Assembly (NCBI GenBank): GCA_907163375.1
Contig: CAJQUW010002201.1
Span: 234,001 to 298,000, forward strand
Source: Prostheceraeus crozeri
Lineage: Eukaryota > Platyhelminthes > Polycladida > Euryleptidae
Direction: 5' to 3'
DNA length: 64,000 nucleotides
The translations under genes were made by a program, and so were the position numbers. Each line of letters opens with the position of its first letter. The first letter of the stretch is position 1. The notes under the pieces were generated by a model, which did no database searches, had not been told where the DNA came from, and worked only from the letters and a program-made list of their open reading frames with translations. Positions 43,868 to 56,129 of this stretch are shown here, piece after piece.

Positions 43868-46279
43868 CCCATAACAGGCCGACTTCAAAACAACTTTAAA
43901 AGGACCACCTATGGTCAAAACGACCATTGATAAAAAAACAAATGATTTCTACCAAAGAAGTATTTTTCCATACTTCTGATAGATCATATTCATTAATAAA
44001 CATGAAAAGTGTCTCAGGATATGACGGAAAACATCATCCCGCTAACTATCCTATTCATTCTACTCACCGCGTCATCGACGTGCTCATAGAAACTTGCATT
44101 CCATGAATACGTTGCTCGATCTGCTCACATTTCGGCAAAGATCTTCCCCTATTATGACAAATCTTATATCATGTTCAGGGGTGCCGGCAGGGTAAAAAAA
44201 TCTGGACGCACGATTCTATTTGTTTGCGCTACTACCAGTACACAAACTATTTTAGACGAAAGGTGAAACTACAAATTGTAGTTTCTTGCAGCCGTGACTA
44301 TAAAATTATGACATTATTTATTCATTAATATAACCTAAGCTACATATACTTTCTTTTATTTATTATTTTTATTGTTATGTACGTATATATATTTGCTTTT
44401 TAAAGACATTCAATTGTAAGTTAATTAGTTGTAAGCAAATTTAAGTTATTTTATATTATTAATGATATTAATTAATTATTTAAGATCTGTTTCTATATTT
44501 ATAATTTCTATGTAATATTTAAAATTTCTTTGTCACAGTTGGCCTGCTTAGACAGTCACAATTTAGTAGCAATCAATAGATGGACGCGCGCTTGTTAAGA
44601 GTACTCAGGGAAGTTATATCAAGCAAACAGCGTGTCACTGTGTCAGCCAGTCAAAAAACAAAGCACGCGCAACCTATCATCCATAGACAACTAGAGTATT
44701 GTGGGGAAGGACACTTCACTGAGCTGAAATTGGCAGCGAAATTTGCCCGATCGACTTCATCTTTAAACCACAGGTATCTACTTCAATGGTTTACACAAAG
44801 ATTTCACACAGCGATGAGCATGGTTTGTACCGGAATGGGCTGGAGCCCCTGATCATGTTGATGTCTCTGATCCTCGCGGAACTCGATGCTTGATCCTGAT
44901 GACCTAAAAAATTCCTTGATTTGTCATATCAAGCGTCTCTGAAGTCATGGCAAACTCAGATGATGCTTTGAATTGAAATAGGTCATTTCTTTGACAAGGA
45001 TGATGTGCCCATCACGTCGATGATGTTTGGAGGCTTTCTACGGCCAGTCAGGATGCATGAAATTGAAATTTGCTGAAATTTTGACTGAGAAGTTGTTTTG
45101 AAAATGTAGCAACACTCTGATATTCGAAGAATTTTAGTTTAGTTTTTCATTAAGCTCGGCAACATCAACACCGGCTTTAGATTCTTTGATCGAAGGCTGC
45201 AAATTGTTCCTTTTAGGTTCCTAACCGTCAATTGCCATTTGTTCGTGCATAGGCCAGTGTATAGAGAAAATACCTCGAGCTATAAGCAGCAAGGATAAAG
45301 GATCATGTGATTGTGAATCACCATTCGAACGTTGTAATTATTCAACGGACTTTAAGCCCAAAGTAGATAGTCCGGCAGCCAGAACGAGCTTCTGCAGGGA
45401 ACGAGGCCGAAAGTGAGACTTTCACAGAATGATATACACCCTATGCCTACTACCAATCGGCACGTCTGCCGAGTTCTAGTGAGTTCCTCTTCTTGTCAGA
45501 CAGGATCAAAGAAGAACACATGTAAATCCAATGGGACGCAGATTGCAGTTTTTGGCTAAAATGAAATTTTGTATGTTTTCTCTGATTAAACGAAAAGTAT
45601 TAAGCCCAGAGTCATAATTTTTGGCATGGAATGTCTGCAGATCATTTCCTATGATGTGCATGTGCTTCTATCATGCATCTAATCGGGAATGTATGTGAGA
45701 ATGTGGCTGAAAGTGGATAAAGTTGCTCAAAGTGCTTGTGTTTGCCGTCATTAAGAGGCTTGCCAAATCGAAATGTGTTTAGCTTTATAGACAGGGGTGC
45801 ATCATGATGAAAGGAAATGACCTGAAGACATTCCATGTCAAAAATTATGACTCTGGGCTTCGTACTTTTCGTTTAATCAGAGAAAACATACAAAATTTCA
45901 TTTTAGCCAAAAACTGCAATCTGCGTCCCATTGGATTTACATGTGTTTTTCTTTGATCATGTCTGACAAGAAGAGGAACTCACTAGAACTCGGCAGACGT
46001 GCCGATTGGTAGTAGGCATAGGGTGTATATCATTCTGTGAAAGTCTCACTTTCGGCCTCGTTCCCTGCAGAAACTCGTTCTGGCTGCCGGACTAAGATGT
46101 TTAGAGCCGAATAACTTTTTCACTATTCACATTCAGATAGTGTGTGCGATTTTATATGCAAATAGAATTATCTGAGGGAAATGTCTAGGGTACTGAGCTC
46201 AGTTAAAGCAATATTGAAGAAATAGCAAACCTAAGTTTTTGACTATAGTCCTTTTGACCATACGTCGGCCTGTTAAGGG
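43868..46279. mobile_element. piggyBac-type element 2 (2.4 kb) carrying a nested foldback element
   Basis: TTAA at 43864-43867 and 46280-46283. Ends read CCCATAACAGGCCGAC and, inverted, CCCTTAACAGGCCGAC. Both then share TATGGTCAAAA, after a spacer of 26 bp on the left and 1 bp on the right, the asymmetric layout known for piggyBac. No transposase was seen; a 90-codon frame at 44580-44852 matches nothing I know. A GTCCGG-family element is inserted at 45370-46092. Confidence 0.75.
45370..46092. mobile_element. Foldback MITE, GTCCGG family, 723 bp (copy 2)
   Basis: Arms about 45370-45660 and 45815-46092 in near-perfect inversion, starting GTCCGGCAGCCAGAACGAG. TA flanks both ends. Shares terminal sequence including TGCAGGGAACGAGG with 24555-25298 but has a different interior. 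Nested in piggyBac-type element 2. Confidence 0.85.
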
Positions 46280-46633
46280 TTAAGCACGACAAGGGACATA
46301 CATGTACCTGCTCTTATGGGAGGGCCCGTCAAGCTCCTTAACACCGGCTCGTTTGTATTTGTTTCATGATGAATGTCTACCAAAACAGTCCTGTCAACTT
46401 TCCTACACATTATCAGGGAATTGCACACTGGCGCTGACTCTGGCGTCTCGGGGAACATTGCCAGTAACAGGGGTGTCTCCTCCAGTCATAAACAATAGTC
46501 ATGAACCCAACGAGAACCAACCGTGACACGAAGAAGTTAAGCCAAATCGTCGAGACCTCAGACACAGACATAAGGCCACCGCTCTCAGAGTTATGTGCTC
46601 CCAAAGTGGAATCCCGGGCTGGAGACCTCACTA

Positions 46634-47098
46634 GGTGACATGCAACGCTCAATCACGCGTAATTCACGCGTGAACCACGCGTTATTACACATGACCCCAA
46701 ACATCCGTGGCCATGCGGGATATTGCTGCAATATCTGTTACGTAAATTAGTATAGTTGGTAGTCCTGTTATATAGACTTTGCGTTTCATGTGTCTGCATT
46801 TATCAGAGGCTAAACAATGTGATAGGACCTCAATTTCATGCTCAAGGAAGACAAAACATGCTGAGCGGTTCATCCGTGGTTCAAGCGGCAGCGCAGACAA
46901 CCGTAGACGACGCGCAAACTATAACCGCTCGCCCGCGCGCATTCATAAACATTTCCCATGTTTTAACAGCATCATATCAAGTGATTTCTGATTCTTAGTG
47001 CAGCGCGTATGTACGCGGGTAGAAGAATAGAATGTCCTTAACCACGGATGTTTGGGGTGCTCCGTAATTACGCGTGAATCACGCGTGGCATGTCACCT
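46634..47098. mobile_element. TA-flanked MITE rich in ACGCGT
   Basis: Ends GGTGACATG and its inverse, flanked by TA. Both ends carry CACGCGTGA/TCACGCGTG motifs and a shared CCCCAAACATCCGTGG block in inverted orientation. Unusually CpG-rich termini for this AT-rich region. No coding capacity. Confidence 0.75.
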
Positions 47099-47099
47099 A

Positions 47100-47873
47100 C
47101 TGCTTTTTGGAGCTATTATTAAAGTGTTTCATTCAAAGTGTAAGGAACTTAATTAATGCATCAATAAGCAAAAAGGATTGTACAACTAGAGCCTAAAAGT
47201 TGTAAGCTAACAAATAATTTTCTACCATTCGCAAGCTCATTCGATGCTGACATCGACGTCAAATGACTATGTTTTTTAAAAATCCTTAAATCCACTCACT
47301 TGTAAAGTAAAATACACCATCAGAAAGAAATTTCAGCCAATCAGAAGCGATGCTGACATTATTCTTTACTGCTGCGATTAATTGTCGATACCTAGCTGAC
47401 TTATTATTTGTTATACATATAATTCGTATTTGTAAATAGATTCGGTGGCTTGACACCGCACTATTTCTCATAAATCGACAAACTCAGTAAATATAATACC
47501 TGTTCGATATGTTCAAACAAAATCTCAATTCATTAAAAAATTGAAAATTTATTTGCATGATTTTGATACATTGACTCGGATTTCCTTTTAGATCAAGACC
47601 ATAAGCGCGTTTATAATTACGAAATCGGTTGATTATTTCAAACTTTCGCAAGCTACCTTAGGAGTGCGTTACAGCAATGAGACTTGAAATTGATTTCTAA
47701 ACGGCGAAAACATTTCCGGAAATACATTCAAGTGAACATTGTATAATCAGGCTCCTGGATCATCAAGTTTCATCCAACGTGAAGTATTCCTTAGATAAAT
47801 TGAATTGTCGCATGGGGCAGATAATATTTCCGAATAATTGCATTATATGTTTTGGTCAACCAATGGACTAGAC
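47100..47873. other. Intergenic, nothing recognised
   Basis: No coding or repeat evidence. Confidence 0.3.
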
Positions 47874-48231
47874 CAGGGGTTCTCAAGCAGTGGGTCGCGA
47901 GCCCGTCAGGCTCGGGTCGCGTGGTCATTGATGGGTCACGTGGGTCACGGTGAAATCATTGGGTCACCACGCGCTGAAAAGTGGAAAAGTTAAACACTGG
48001 TCAACTAGAGAAATTTTGCGCTCGCATATCAGCGCAAGTACAGGCGCGACTAACTGAATATAGATATAGAACAGATAAGCGATGACTAGGCAATGACGCA
48101 ATCATGGTTTTCATTTCCCCCTGATTGTTTACGTCACACTATGCGCACACTAACGCGCACGACTATGAGTCATTGCTATGAATATTGGCTTTTAAAGTTT
48201 TGTGGTTGTTACTGTCAGAGCTGCAGAGGTT

Positions 48232-49883
48232 TACAGTCCGTTTCATAAAAAGTGGATCATCCTAAAATTTGACTAATAAAACATAAGTATGATACAGAAA
48301 GCATTTTTCATGTTACTTCATGTCCCTAACATATTTAAATGTCCTTATATAATCTGATAAGCTATGATACAGTAACGGTTCTTAAGAAGCTAATATTTTG
48401 TGGCCCTACCCTTATTGTCAATGACATTACCAATTCGTCTAGGCATTGATTCGATGATATCGTTGATTTTTGACTGATCTTTCTCCACTCTCTTTTTAAC
48501 AGTGACGTAAGTTGTGATACGCCATCTGTAGGTAGCAGTGAACGACAAACGTTACGTTTTGGAATACTCCATACATTTTCTATGGGATTCAGATCAGGAG
48601 AACGAGCTGACCAAGATAATGTCCTAAGCCCTAATTGAGACTTGCATAAGTTGACTCTACTACTCCTGTGACACGTAGCATTATCATCCATAAATAACCA
48701 AGTCGATGGATCACCAAGTTGATCTGTCATTTGGCCAATGTTCATTCGTAAAACATTCACATAGCGTTCAGAATTCATGGTTCCTTGCTGTATGTAGTTC
48801 AGAGCGGCCATTGGTCCAAATGCCAGCCCAAATCAGTAGAGTCGCACCACCTTGTACCCGGGGACGATGTAAATGTCTCGGAATTTCCTGATCAGATTTT
48901 ATCCATAATCTCAATCGACCATCACAATCCTTCAGACGGACTGATGTCTCATCAGACCAGGCAACCCGATCCCATTGATTTCGCCAGTGACAATGACTCA
49001 TTGCCCATCTGAGACGTCTTTTTGTATGCTGATCTGATAATTCGATCTGAGAGGGCCTCTTACAGCTCTTGAAATTCGACTCAATAAGTCTTCTACGAAT
49101 AGTGGACTTAGAAATAGATGAGTCTAGTGCAGCCATCTCAGTTAACGAGAGACTTGGATCAACTTTAACAAATCTCAAAATTAGGCGGTCTCTACGTTTG
49201 GATGTTTTGCGTGGACGGCCAGAGCCCTCTTTACGAGAGTCGAAAATCATCATTATGCCATCGATGCACATTTGTGTTAGGGACATTTAGTCGCTTGCTT
49301 GTAGCTCGCAAAGAAAACACTAGTTCTAGCAAGGCTGACACTTTGCCTTTTGTGAATGCGATCTCGTTATTGTTCATTTGTGCTTTGTATTGTTTTCAAC
49401 CGGTAAGAAATAGATTTCTATCTGAAAGCAATCAGGAGTGCTGCCAACACCACCGCAACGAAGTCAGGAAGCTATGGAACATGAAGTCCAGTTAATCACA
49501 TGTAGCAGTTACATTATTGTTGATGAATAATGGTGCTATACTGGCTCTGATTGACCGATTTTCTTTAATTTTGTTTTGCTTGATAGCTTTTGGCTTGTAG
49601 ACCAACATATTACGTAACAAAGGAAACAAATGTAATTTTATAAGAGTGAGGTATGATTTTGTGTAACATTGCTAAATGAAGATCAAATTATCTACTACTT
49701 TTTTTATCTATAACAGGAAAACAACTCAATATTCATGCTTGAAATTTCCAACAATGATATTAGTAAGCCCAACTGACATATCTTCCAAATTTCAGAGAAA
49801 TTCGTTCAAGTTTGGCGGAGTTAGACAAAGTTAAAGTTACGGCGATGTTTAAGGGTGATCCATTTTTTATGAAACAATCTGTA
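48232..49883 (-). mobile_element. Tc1-family transposon, 1652 bp
   Basis: Inverted ends TACAGTCCGTTTCATAAAAA and TACAGATTGTTTCATAAAAA, with TA at both edges. Encloses a Tc1 transposase gene on the minus strand. End divergence and two frame breaks show it is inactive but not very old. Confidence 0.88.
48362..49377 (-). pseudogene. Tc1-family DD34E transposase, two frameshifts
   Basis: Begins at 49377 with MNNNEIAFTKGKVSALLELV, a helix-turn-helix start. A frame change near 49230 leads into RKEGSGRPRKTSKRRDR and the second DNA-binding helix region. The DDE domain has WSDETSV (first Asp), LFMDDNATCH (second Asp) and SPDLNPIENVW (Glu); the last two are 34 residues apart, DD34E, as in Tc1. A second frame change near 48810 separates IWAGIW from the part with the second Asp. 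Total length near 340 codons is normal for the family. It cuts and pastes its own element at TA sites; this copy cannot make a whole protein. Confidence 0.9.
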
Positions 49884-50649
49884 TATGCAAGTTGCTATTC
49901 AGAAAATATTGTATTGCATAGTTTTCGTATTCAAATTTCTGGCGACCTATCAAATGAATGATAACAATTTACGCTGTTAATGTTGTATCCTCGTGGGTCG
50001 CCGCCCACACACAGAAAAATCAAAAAATGGATCGCGGCTAGAAAGGCCTGAGAACCGCTGGTCAAGGTAGGGTCAATCTGAGAAGAATATTGAGTTCATT
50101 ATGATATGACGATTAAAAGGCATTCCTTGTTAATGTTCGTTCAGTTAATCGTAATCTACTGACATTATATTCTGTTGAGTACCAAAATCTTGAAGTTATG
50201 GTTGGCGCATGATTGAGCGAATCACAGATTAGATATTATATATATATATGCCAATATTATAAAAACCAAGTGTATACAATTGGGCTGTCAAATTGTCAAC
50301 ACAATTATAAAGTGGTCGAATGTTGTCACGCACAGAGCATGCAAGCGAGGCAAGCATTTTTAACGTGGAAAAATGTTTCTGGTAGCAAAATAAGCCCCAC
50401 TGTTATCTTTTTCGTGAAATTTCCTTTTAACTGAAGTGTGGTTTAACTGATTTTAAGTGGTGGATCTAGGAATTTCCGGTGGGGCGGTGGGGAATACCAG
50501 AGACGGGCATGTGCACTAAAGTTTAGCACACCGCGCATCGGAGCAAGATTGGACCTTGGGTTTTCTATACAAAACTTGGGTCTTCTAATAATGCCGCATA
50601 CATACAAATCAAGTTACAAAATTTATAGTTTGATTTGAATCTTAGGAGA

Positions 50650-51090
50650 ACTATATGATAAGGGAATAAATATCTGATTTTTACCGAAATTCCACTCAAT
50701 TCACCGAATATTTCAAAAACGAAATGCTTGTGATCAAAAGCTATTTCATTCTAGGCTTGACAACCGCGCGCTTTGAAACTTCGTACATATTGTACTTGAT
50801 GTTAGCTTACATGTATTTTGGTGCAATTATGCATATTGAATTTTAATATATTTCACATATTTTATTTCTTAGCAGCTATCCGCACCCCTAAACTGTCTGC
50901 GACGGACGACATTCCAAAAATAAATTCGCTCCAATGTCATATTCTCAATATGTTTAACCATGGACTTACCACGCAGCTATAGTATTTACTATGTCTGTAT
51001 ATATTTCTGAATCATAATATGAAAACAATTGTTTCGTAATCAGCAATGTGTAATTCAATCATAAATCAAAGAACTTCATTGGTCAGTCTA
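50650..51090 (+). repeat. Diverged dispersed repeat, copy 2
   Basis: Partner of 10100-10530. Flanked outward by CAAGATTGGACC near 50543 and the inverse of CAAGGTTGAGC near 51380, so it may be the interior of an element of about 840 bp related to the repeat at 20745. Confidence 0.45.
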
Positions 51091-51390
51091 TCTGCGTAGG
51101 TTCAATTATTAAAGAAAAGCTTTATGACGTAATACATGAACTAGGCTACTAATTACAGTCATTGCAATAAAAATATAGTTTCCAACTAATACCACACTTC
51201 TCCTTGGTCTAATAGGAATTTCGGCCTATACAGGGATCTCTATGTCAGCACAAAATACAAAGAATGCAATTCGTTAACCTGATTCTACTCATTTATTGAA
51301 GCTTGGACTTGGGTTTCGGCCCAAATTTTGGCCCAAAACTTGTATTTGGTGTACCCAATGCAAGGTTTTGCTCAACCTTGTTCGGAGCAC

Positions 51391-52127
51391 ACTTAGGTTC
51401 GCTAAACTTGAGTGCTGGTAGCAAGTCGGAGCGCGCCCAACTCTGATGAAAACATATGATGTAGGCCTGGCTCACTCATAAAAAAATTGGAATTCATCGT
51501 ATAAATTTTATAGTAATCAATGAATAGAAGCTTTGCCGATTGAGTTAACGCCGGTGAGGAGGGGTGAATTCCCGAACCGTTCGGTGTTTATACACATCTT
51601 TTCACTATGCTTCGACTTTTGGTCAAATAAAAAGAAGGAATGCTCACTTGCCTTTCATAATAAAAGCGATGAGTAACTTTAGCAATAGATGTACACATGC
51701 ATGTCTACATCTTTGTACTTTTTATCAAAATTTAAGATAGTCAATTTCTGTATCTTATTCGTAGGCTATAGATACACACATCAGTAAATACTGAAATATT
51801 TCTTCGAAAAATAGGAAGTCTGTAAAAACCTTAAATATTTGATTAGAGGTCGACTTTGTTGAAATTTGTAATCGGTTATCTCTCAAGTCTCAATGGAAGT
51901 CGACGTCGATGACAGGCCCGTAACCAGGGGAGGGGCCCCAATGGAGAGAAAGTTGATGTGAACATCATCAACCATGAGAAGACTACAATCTCGAATTAAT
52001 AATATCTGCATTCCCAGTCTAAATGATTGTTGTTATTTAAGTTAATTAATTATGTGATGAAAGACTCTTATGCATGATAATGCAACTCCTGTATATAACG
52101 TGTTAACCTTTTCTTACAATGATCAGC
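51391..52127. other. Intergenic, nothing recognised
   Basis: No coding or repeat evidence. Confidence 0.3.
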
Positions 52128-52349
52128 TATCGCATATGCATATGTATATCAGACGATTTAAGTCTGCATGAAGCCTATATGTATCAAAGTTTGCTGAACG
52201 CCTTTCCGGATAAAAAATATATAATGGATAACAACCAAGTGTCGGGACGTTTCGATTATCTTTGTCAACCGATTTATGATTTACGAACATTCACAGAAGG
52301 AATATATACAGCACACAAACATCAAACAGACACTTCAGATTTCCGATAG
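52128..52349 (+). CDS. Candidate terminal exon, unrecognised protein
   Basis: A 3' splice-like sequence (CTTTTCTTACAATGATCAG, ending 52127 or one base away) precedes an open frame reading SDDLSLHEAYMYQSLLNAF, then YIMDNNQVSGRFDYLCQPI and a stop at 52349. Composition is coding-like. No domain recognised and no matching upstream exon found; the frame also opens with an ATG at 52119. Confidence 0.25.
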   Translation, partial: YRICICISDDLSLHEAYMYQSLLNAFPDKKYIMDNNQVSGRFDYLCQPIYDLRTFTEGIYTAHKHQTDTSDFR

Positions 52350-53660
52350 CCACAGAGACTAGTTGAGTGCTCTTAAGTGAAATAACAAAGTTTCCACTGT
52401 TTTGGTGTCAACAATTGAGCTATTGTTGTAACTGAGGCAGGATCCTACGCTCCTCACATCCATTCATCAGATTGTCTTTTGATCGTTCGATGTAAAAAAA
52501 GTGTTCTTAAAAAACTGCATGAAGCCTTTTTCTATGATAATAAGTTTGAATATTAAATCACTATATGATAATTCAGTACATGATCACTTCACAAAGAGAA
52601 CATCAATTTGAACATCAAAAGAGAACATCAATCATTTTTCTGTTGGTAACTTATTTCTAGATACTCAACACTCGTTAGATAGTTGCTTCTCGCCTACAAT
52701 TGATCTGTGCCTCAAATAATTCCGTTCTCACCAGCCATCAATCAATTCCCCCCTCCAATTTGTTCTCACTTCCGACGATTTGATTGATTCGTTTTATTGA
52801 TTGTATATTCATCATATGGATAAGTATTTTAGCAGATGGGGCAAAAAATTAATAGGGGGCCTGGGCCTACTTCTATCCCCCCACATTTCTGTTGTTGACA
52901 CCCGGAAGTGTTGCATTGTCAATTATCTTCTCTTGCTCCTACGGGCAGTCTCACTAACGTCGCATAGCGTTGAGTGTGTAAAACTCCTCTTCTCTGACTT
53001 GTAGAGCATTTACAGATTCAGAATTAGACAACTGCTCGTCATTTATCTGTAGACAACAATCACACGAAGTTCATGATCACAGCTGCACCTTGTATTCTAA
53101 CTGAGTATCCAAGGTACCGATCCTTCATCCCAGGGTTCAAGTAAGACCTCTCAGTCGTGTTGTGATGTCACTCAGTGACAGATAAAGTCTATTCCAAGTC
53201 CAATGTGACTGACTTTGGCGAAAATTGATGAATTCGAAAACATTGGAAAATGTGGGGGGGGGGAAGCGGATGAATAGAAGTACCCTTGAGGGAGTGGGGC
53301 ACAGTTGAAGACAGATAAAAGAGACATTGCTACATTTATTTTTCCAGTTGCAAATGAATGAGGGCATACTTTTGTGTGATTGACATTGCAAATTTTGCGT
53401 TGGAATATGGAGATTGTTACAAACTATTTGATTTTGCCGAAGTTTTATGATTTGATATTTCACATTTGTAAAGAATGAGGTTTTAAGGACACATACCGTA
53501 TCACTACACATTTTCAAATGACAACAGGGCACTTCATCAACAAGATTTAATAGCACCGGTATATCACTTCTAAACGTCTTACGTCATTGACCAGATGGTT
53601 TCCTTAATCAAGTTGCGTTTATCTTCTCCCTCATTATGTCGTCTTCATTAAATATACGAC
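52350..53660. other. Intergenic, nothing recognised
   Basis: AT-rich; a G10 run occurs near 53253. A minus-strand open frame at 53137-53556 has no coding character. Confidence 0.3.
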
Positions 53661-54276
53661 CACAGAATTAGATTCATCTGAGCGCGCTTCGGTTTCCTAG
53701 AAAGGAAGAATCATATCTAATTTTAATATCGAAATGGCACATCACAGAATTAGACAACTTGCTCCTTCTCGAATGGATAATTCGTGTATCGCTTGCTGTT
53801 GGAAATGGCAAACAAAAAGCTGTCAGCAGAGGACACCAGAGCCAGTGAGAGATGCGTGCGTGCTGTGATATCACTTCGCACACACCAAAACACACATCGC
53901 TGTCTTGGCTAACATTCGATTCAGTGTATGCACTATGCAGTAAGGAATGCTGAGAAGACGATGGTGAAATCATTAAGTGAACCAATTTTCGTAAAACGCC
54001 TGCTACTTATTTAAATAATGATAGGAAGGGCCAACATTATGGAGAAAACGTGTGTGCAATGATCTGAATTCTTCGAATCTGAAGGAATTGTGGCAATCAA
54101 AGCACTTTACTGAAACTCACATCAATCCGCAAGCGACGCACGACTTTTTTTCCATCTCTGTAAGGTATGAGGAATTCCTTTTTGCCCACCCAATAGGTTT
54201 CTGGATGTGCCGGCGAATTCGAATTAATCATACTTCTAGCAAACCGAAGCAGATAAGCAAAATACTTAATTCTGTG
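53661..54276. mobile_element. hAT MITE, CACAGAATTAGA family (rearranged copy 3)
   Basis: CACAGAATTAGA occurs at 53661 and again at 53743, and the inverse end closes at 54276. The right part (ATCTCTGTAAGGTATGAGG, then CCCACC and GTGCC) matches the right half of 14801-15062. The doubled left end suggests a nested or partial second copy. No matching 8-bp flanks. Confidence 0.6.
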
Positions 54277-55506
54277 GTCACAGATCATGAAATAGAATTG
54301 ACGCACATGTTGACTTAACCATGTCGTAGCTCTCAAAATGACCTTAATTAACTTAGAATGACTATTAGTCATTCTACTGAAGATTATCGCATAAGTTGAA
54401 AGCAATAACAAATTTCTTATCTTCGATTCCAAAACTCGTTCTTCACTAGATAAAAATCCATTTGTCTCTGCTTGCTTTGTATGAGGTGAGGAGTCTTCCA
54501 TCTTTCCCATAGTTAGGGAATAATGCAACAAAATGTAAATCCCCGAAAAGGGTCTGATTCTTCGGCCGAAACCCACTAGTCCAGTGCAAGTTTTCATTTT
54601 TCGGCTGGTCGCCAATTAAATAGGCCTACAACTGTACGCTTGAATAATCAATAATCACATTTCAAGATTCAGTAAGATGTCCTGCTGTTCAGAATGAAGG
54701 CACATGAGTATTCGAACTTCACATGCTACGTAGCAATCAACTAAATAAAATTCTGGATGCATATGCAACACATTTAAGTGTATGTAGGCTATTCATTCGC
54801 AAACATGCGCATTCAGAATTCGAAGTAAGCTAGCGCGTGTCTGCTTTTCAGACAGCATTAATGATTATCTCCCACAAAGGAAATTGTCATGTTGACAAGT
54901 ATTTATCCCACCATTAAAATACTGTGAAAGTTATGTCATCTCGCAGAAATCGTCTTTCATGAATTGTTCTTTGCTGTTAAAATCCATTGACATAGTTATT
55001 CTTTGAGAGAAGATTGTGTGTGTGTCACAAACTCACATTCCCACCAACAACGTCAACATGATAGCGTTCGTCAGTGATTGGAAATCGAGCAATTAAACTC
55101 AATTGTGGATTAAATGTCGGCGACTCGGGCCGAGCGCTACCCGTTTTGGGATCGGAGCCGGTTCCATTCTGCTCGCTTATGTTAATGACTCAGGAATGTG
55201 TGATATTCTTACCAATCTAAAGCATAATTTGCCACTTAACATGCAACAAATTGTGATCGATTCTCGTACCTCCAATAACACAGACCATGCATTATTCAAA
55301 GGCTCGCTTTCTATTTGTTATGTGTCATATTCAAATGCACTTCTTATTCAATTGAAGTAATGTTTTTTGAAGCCTCATGTATAGGAAACTGGCAATATCC
55401 TCATATTTAATTAACTCGCAGCAAAATCCGATATTATGCTAGATAAATTCTTCTACAATACACGTATGGCACCAATTTCATGAAATTGAATAGTACCGCA
55501 ATACTG
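54277..55506. other. Intergenic; one retroelement-tail-like motif
   Basis: No gene recognised. Near 54555-54580 CTGATTCTTCGGCCGAAACCC has the CTGAT/hairpin/CGAAAC layout seen in retroelement tails elsewhere in the window. Nothing else supported. Confidence 0.3.
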
Positions 55507-55729
55507 TACACTGTAAACTGTCACCTCCTAAAATCGAAGAAATCTGCATCCTAAAGCGCGACACACTAGAATTTTAGGAGGTTGCGTGAAATAGAATGCT
55601 GACATACTAAAGAGAGCAATAACACTGGTGCGCTAGCCTCCTAAAACGCTTTGCTTTAGGATTTTTTTATTAGTTACGAATAGTGTCTCGCTTCAGTGTG
55701 TGATTTAGAAGGTTCTGGTTTAGAGTGTA
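55507..55729 (-). mobile_element. 223-bp TA-flanked MITE, CCTCCTAAA family (copy 2)
   Basis: Exactly the same length as 42107-42329 and inverted relative to it, with about five differences, three of them just inside the TACACTCTAAACC end. TA bounds both ends. Confidence 0.88.
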
Positions 55730-56129
55730 GTCTTCAATAAAGTCAAAAATTTCGTACTATCTACATCATCAAATATTCGATCCTTCTGTTAAGTAGATTC
55801 TTGTCAACTTTAACATGAAGTGATGAGACTTTAAGTCTTGATCTGCCTGAGGATGAATTCATGTGCCATGATCGCTTTGGATTCTTTGATATGATAGCCC
55901 GCAAAAATCCAATCTGTATTTTAGATTGCAACGCTTGACAGTTTATCAAAACCTGCAACCACTTCCAATCAAATGAATCAAAAGAAATATCGGGAAAAAA
56001 GGAAGAACTTAAAAAACGGCAGGAAACGAGTCATACAACGGAATTACCAGATGCAGGCTAACAAAACGGAAAAATTGAGTACTCCTGGTAACTCGTCGTC
56101 CAGTCATCTTTGATCAACCTCTTTCAATC

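Larger units (their letters stand above)
47874..50060. mobile_element. hAT element interrupted by a Tc1 transposon
   Basis: Starts CAGGGGTTCTCAAGCAGTGG and ends with the inverse of CAGCGGTTCTCAGGC; GGGTCGC occurs inside both ends. About 535 bp of its own sequence surrounds a 1652-bp Tc1 element. Flanking 8-mers match poorly, so it is old. No hAT transposase remains. Confidence 0.65.

Noticed and set aside
54097-54615. 172-codon minus-strand open frame
   Set aside because: It runs through the right half of a hAT MITE without regard to its border and shows no domain, so it is probably chance.
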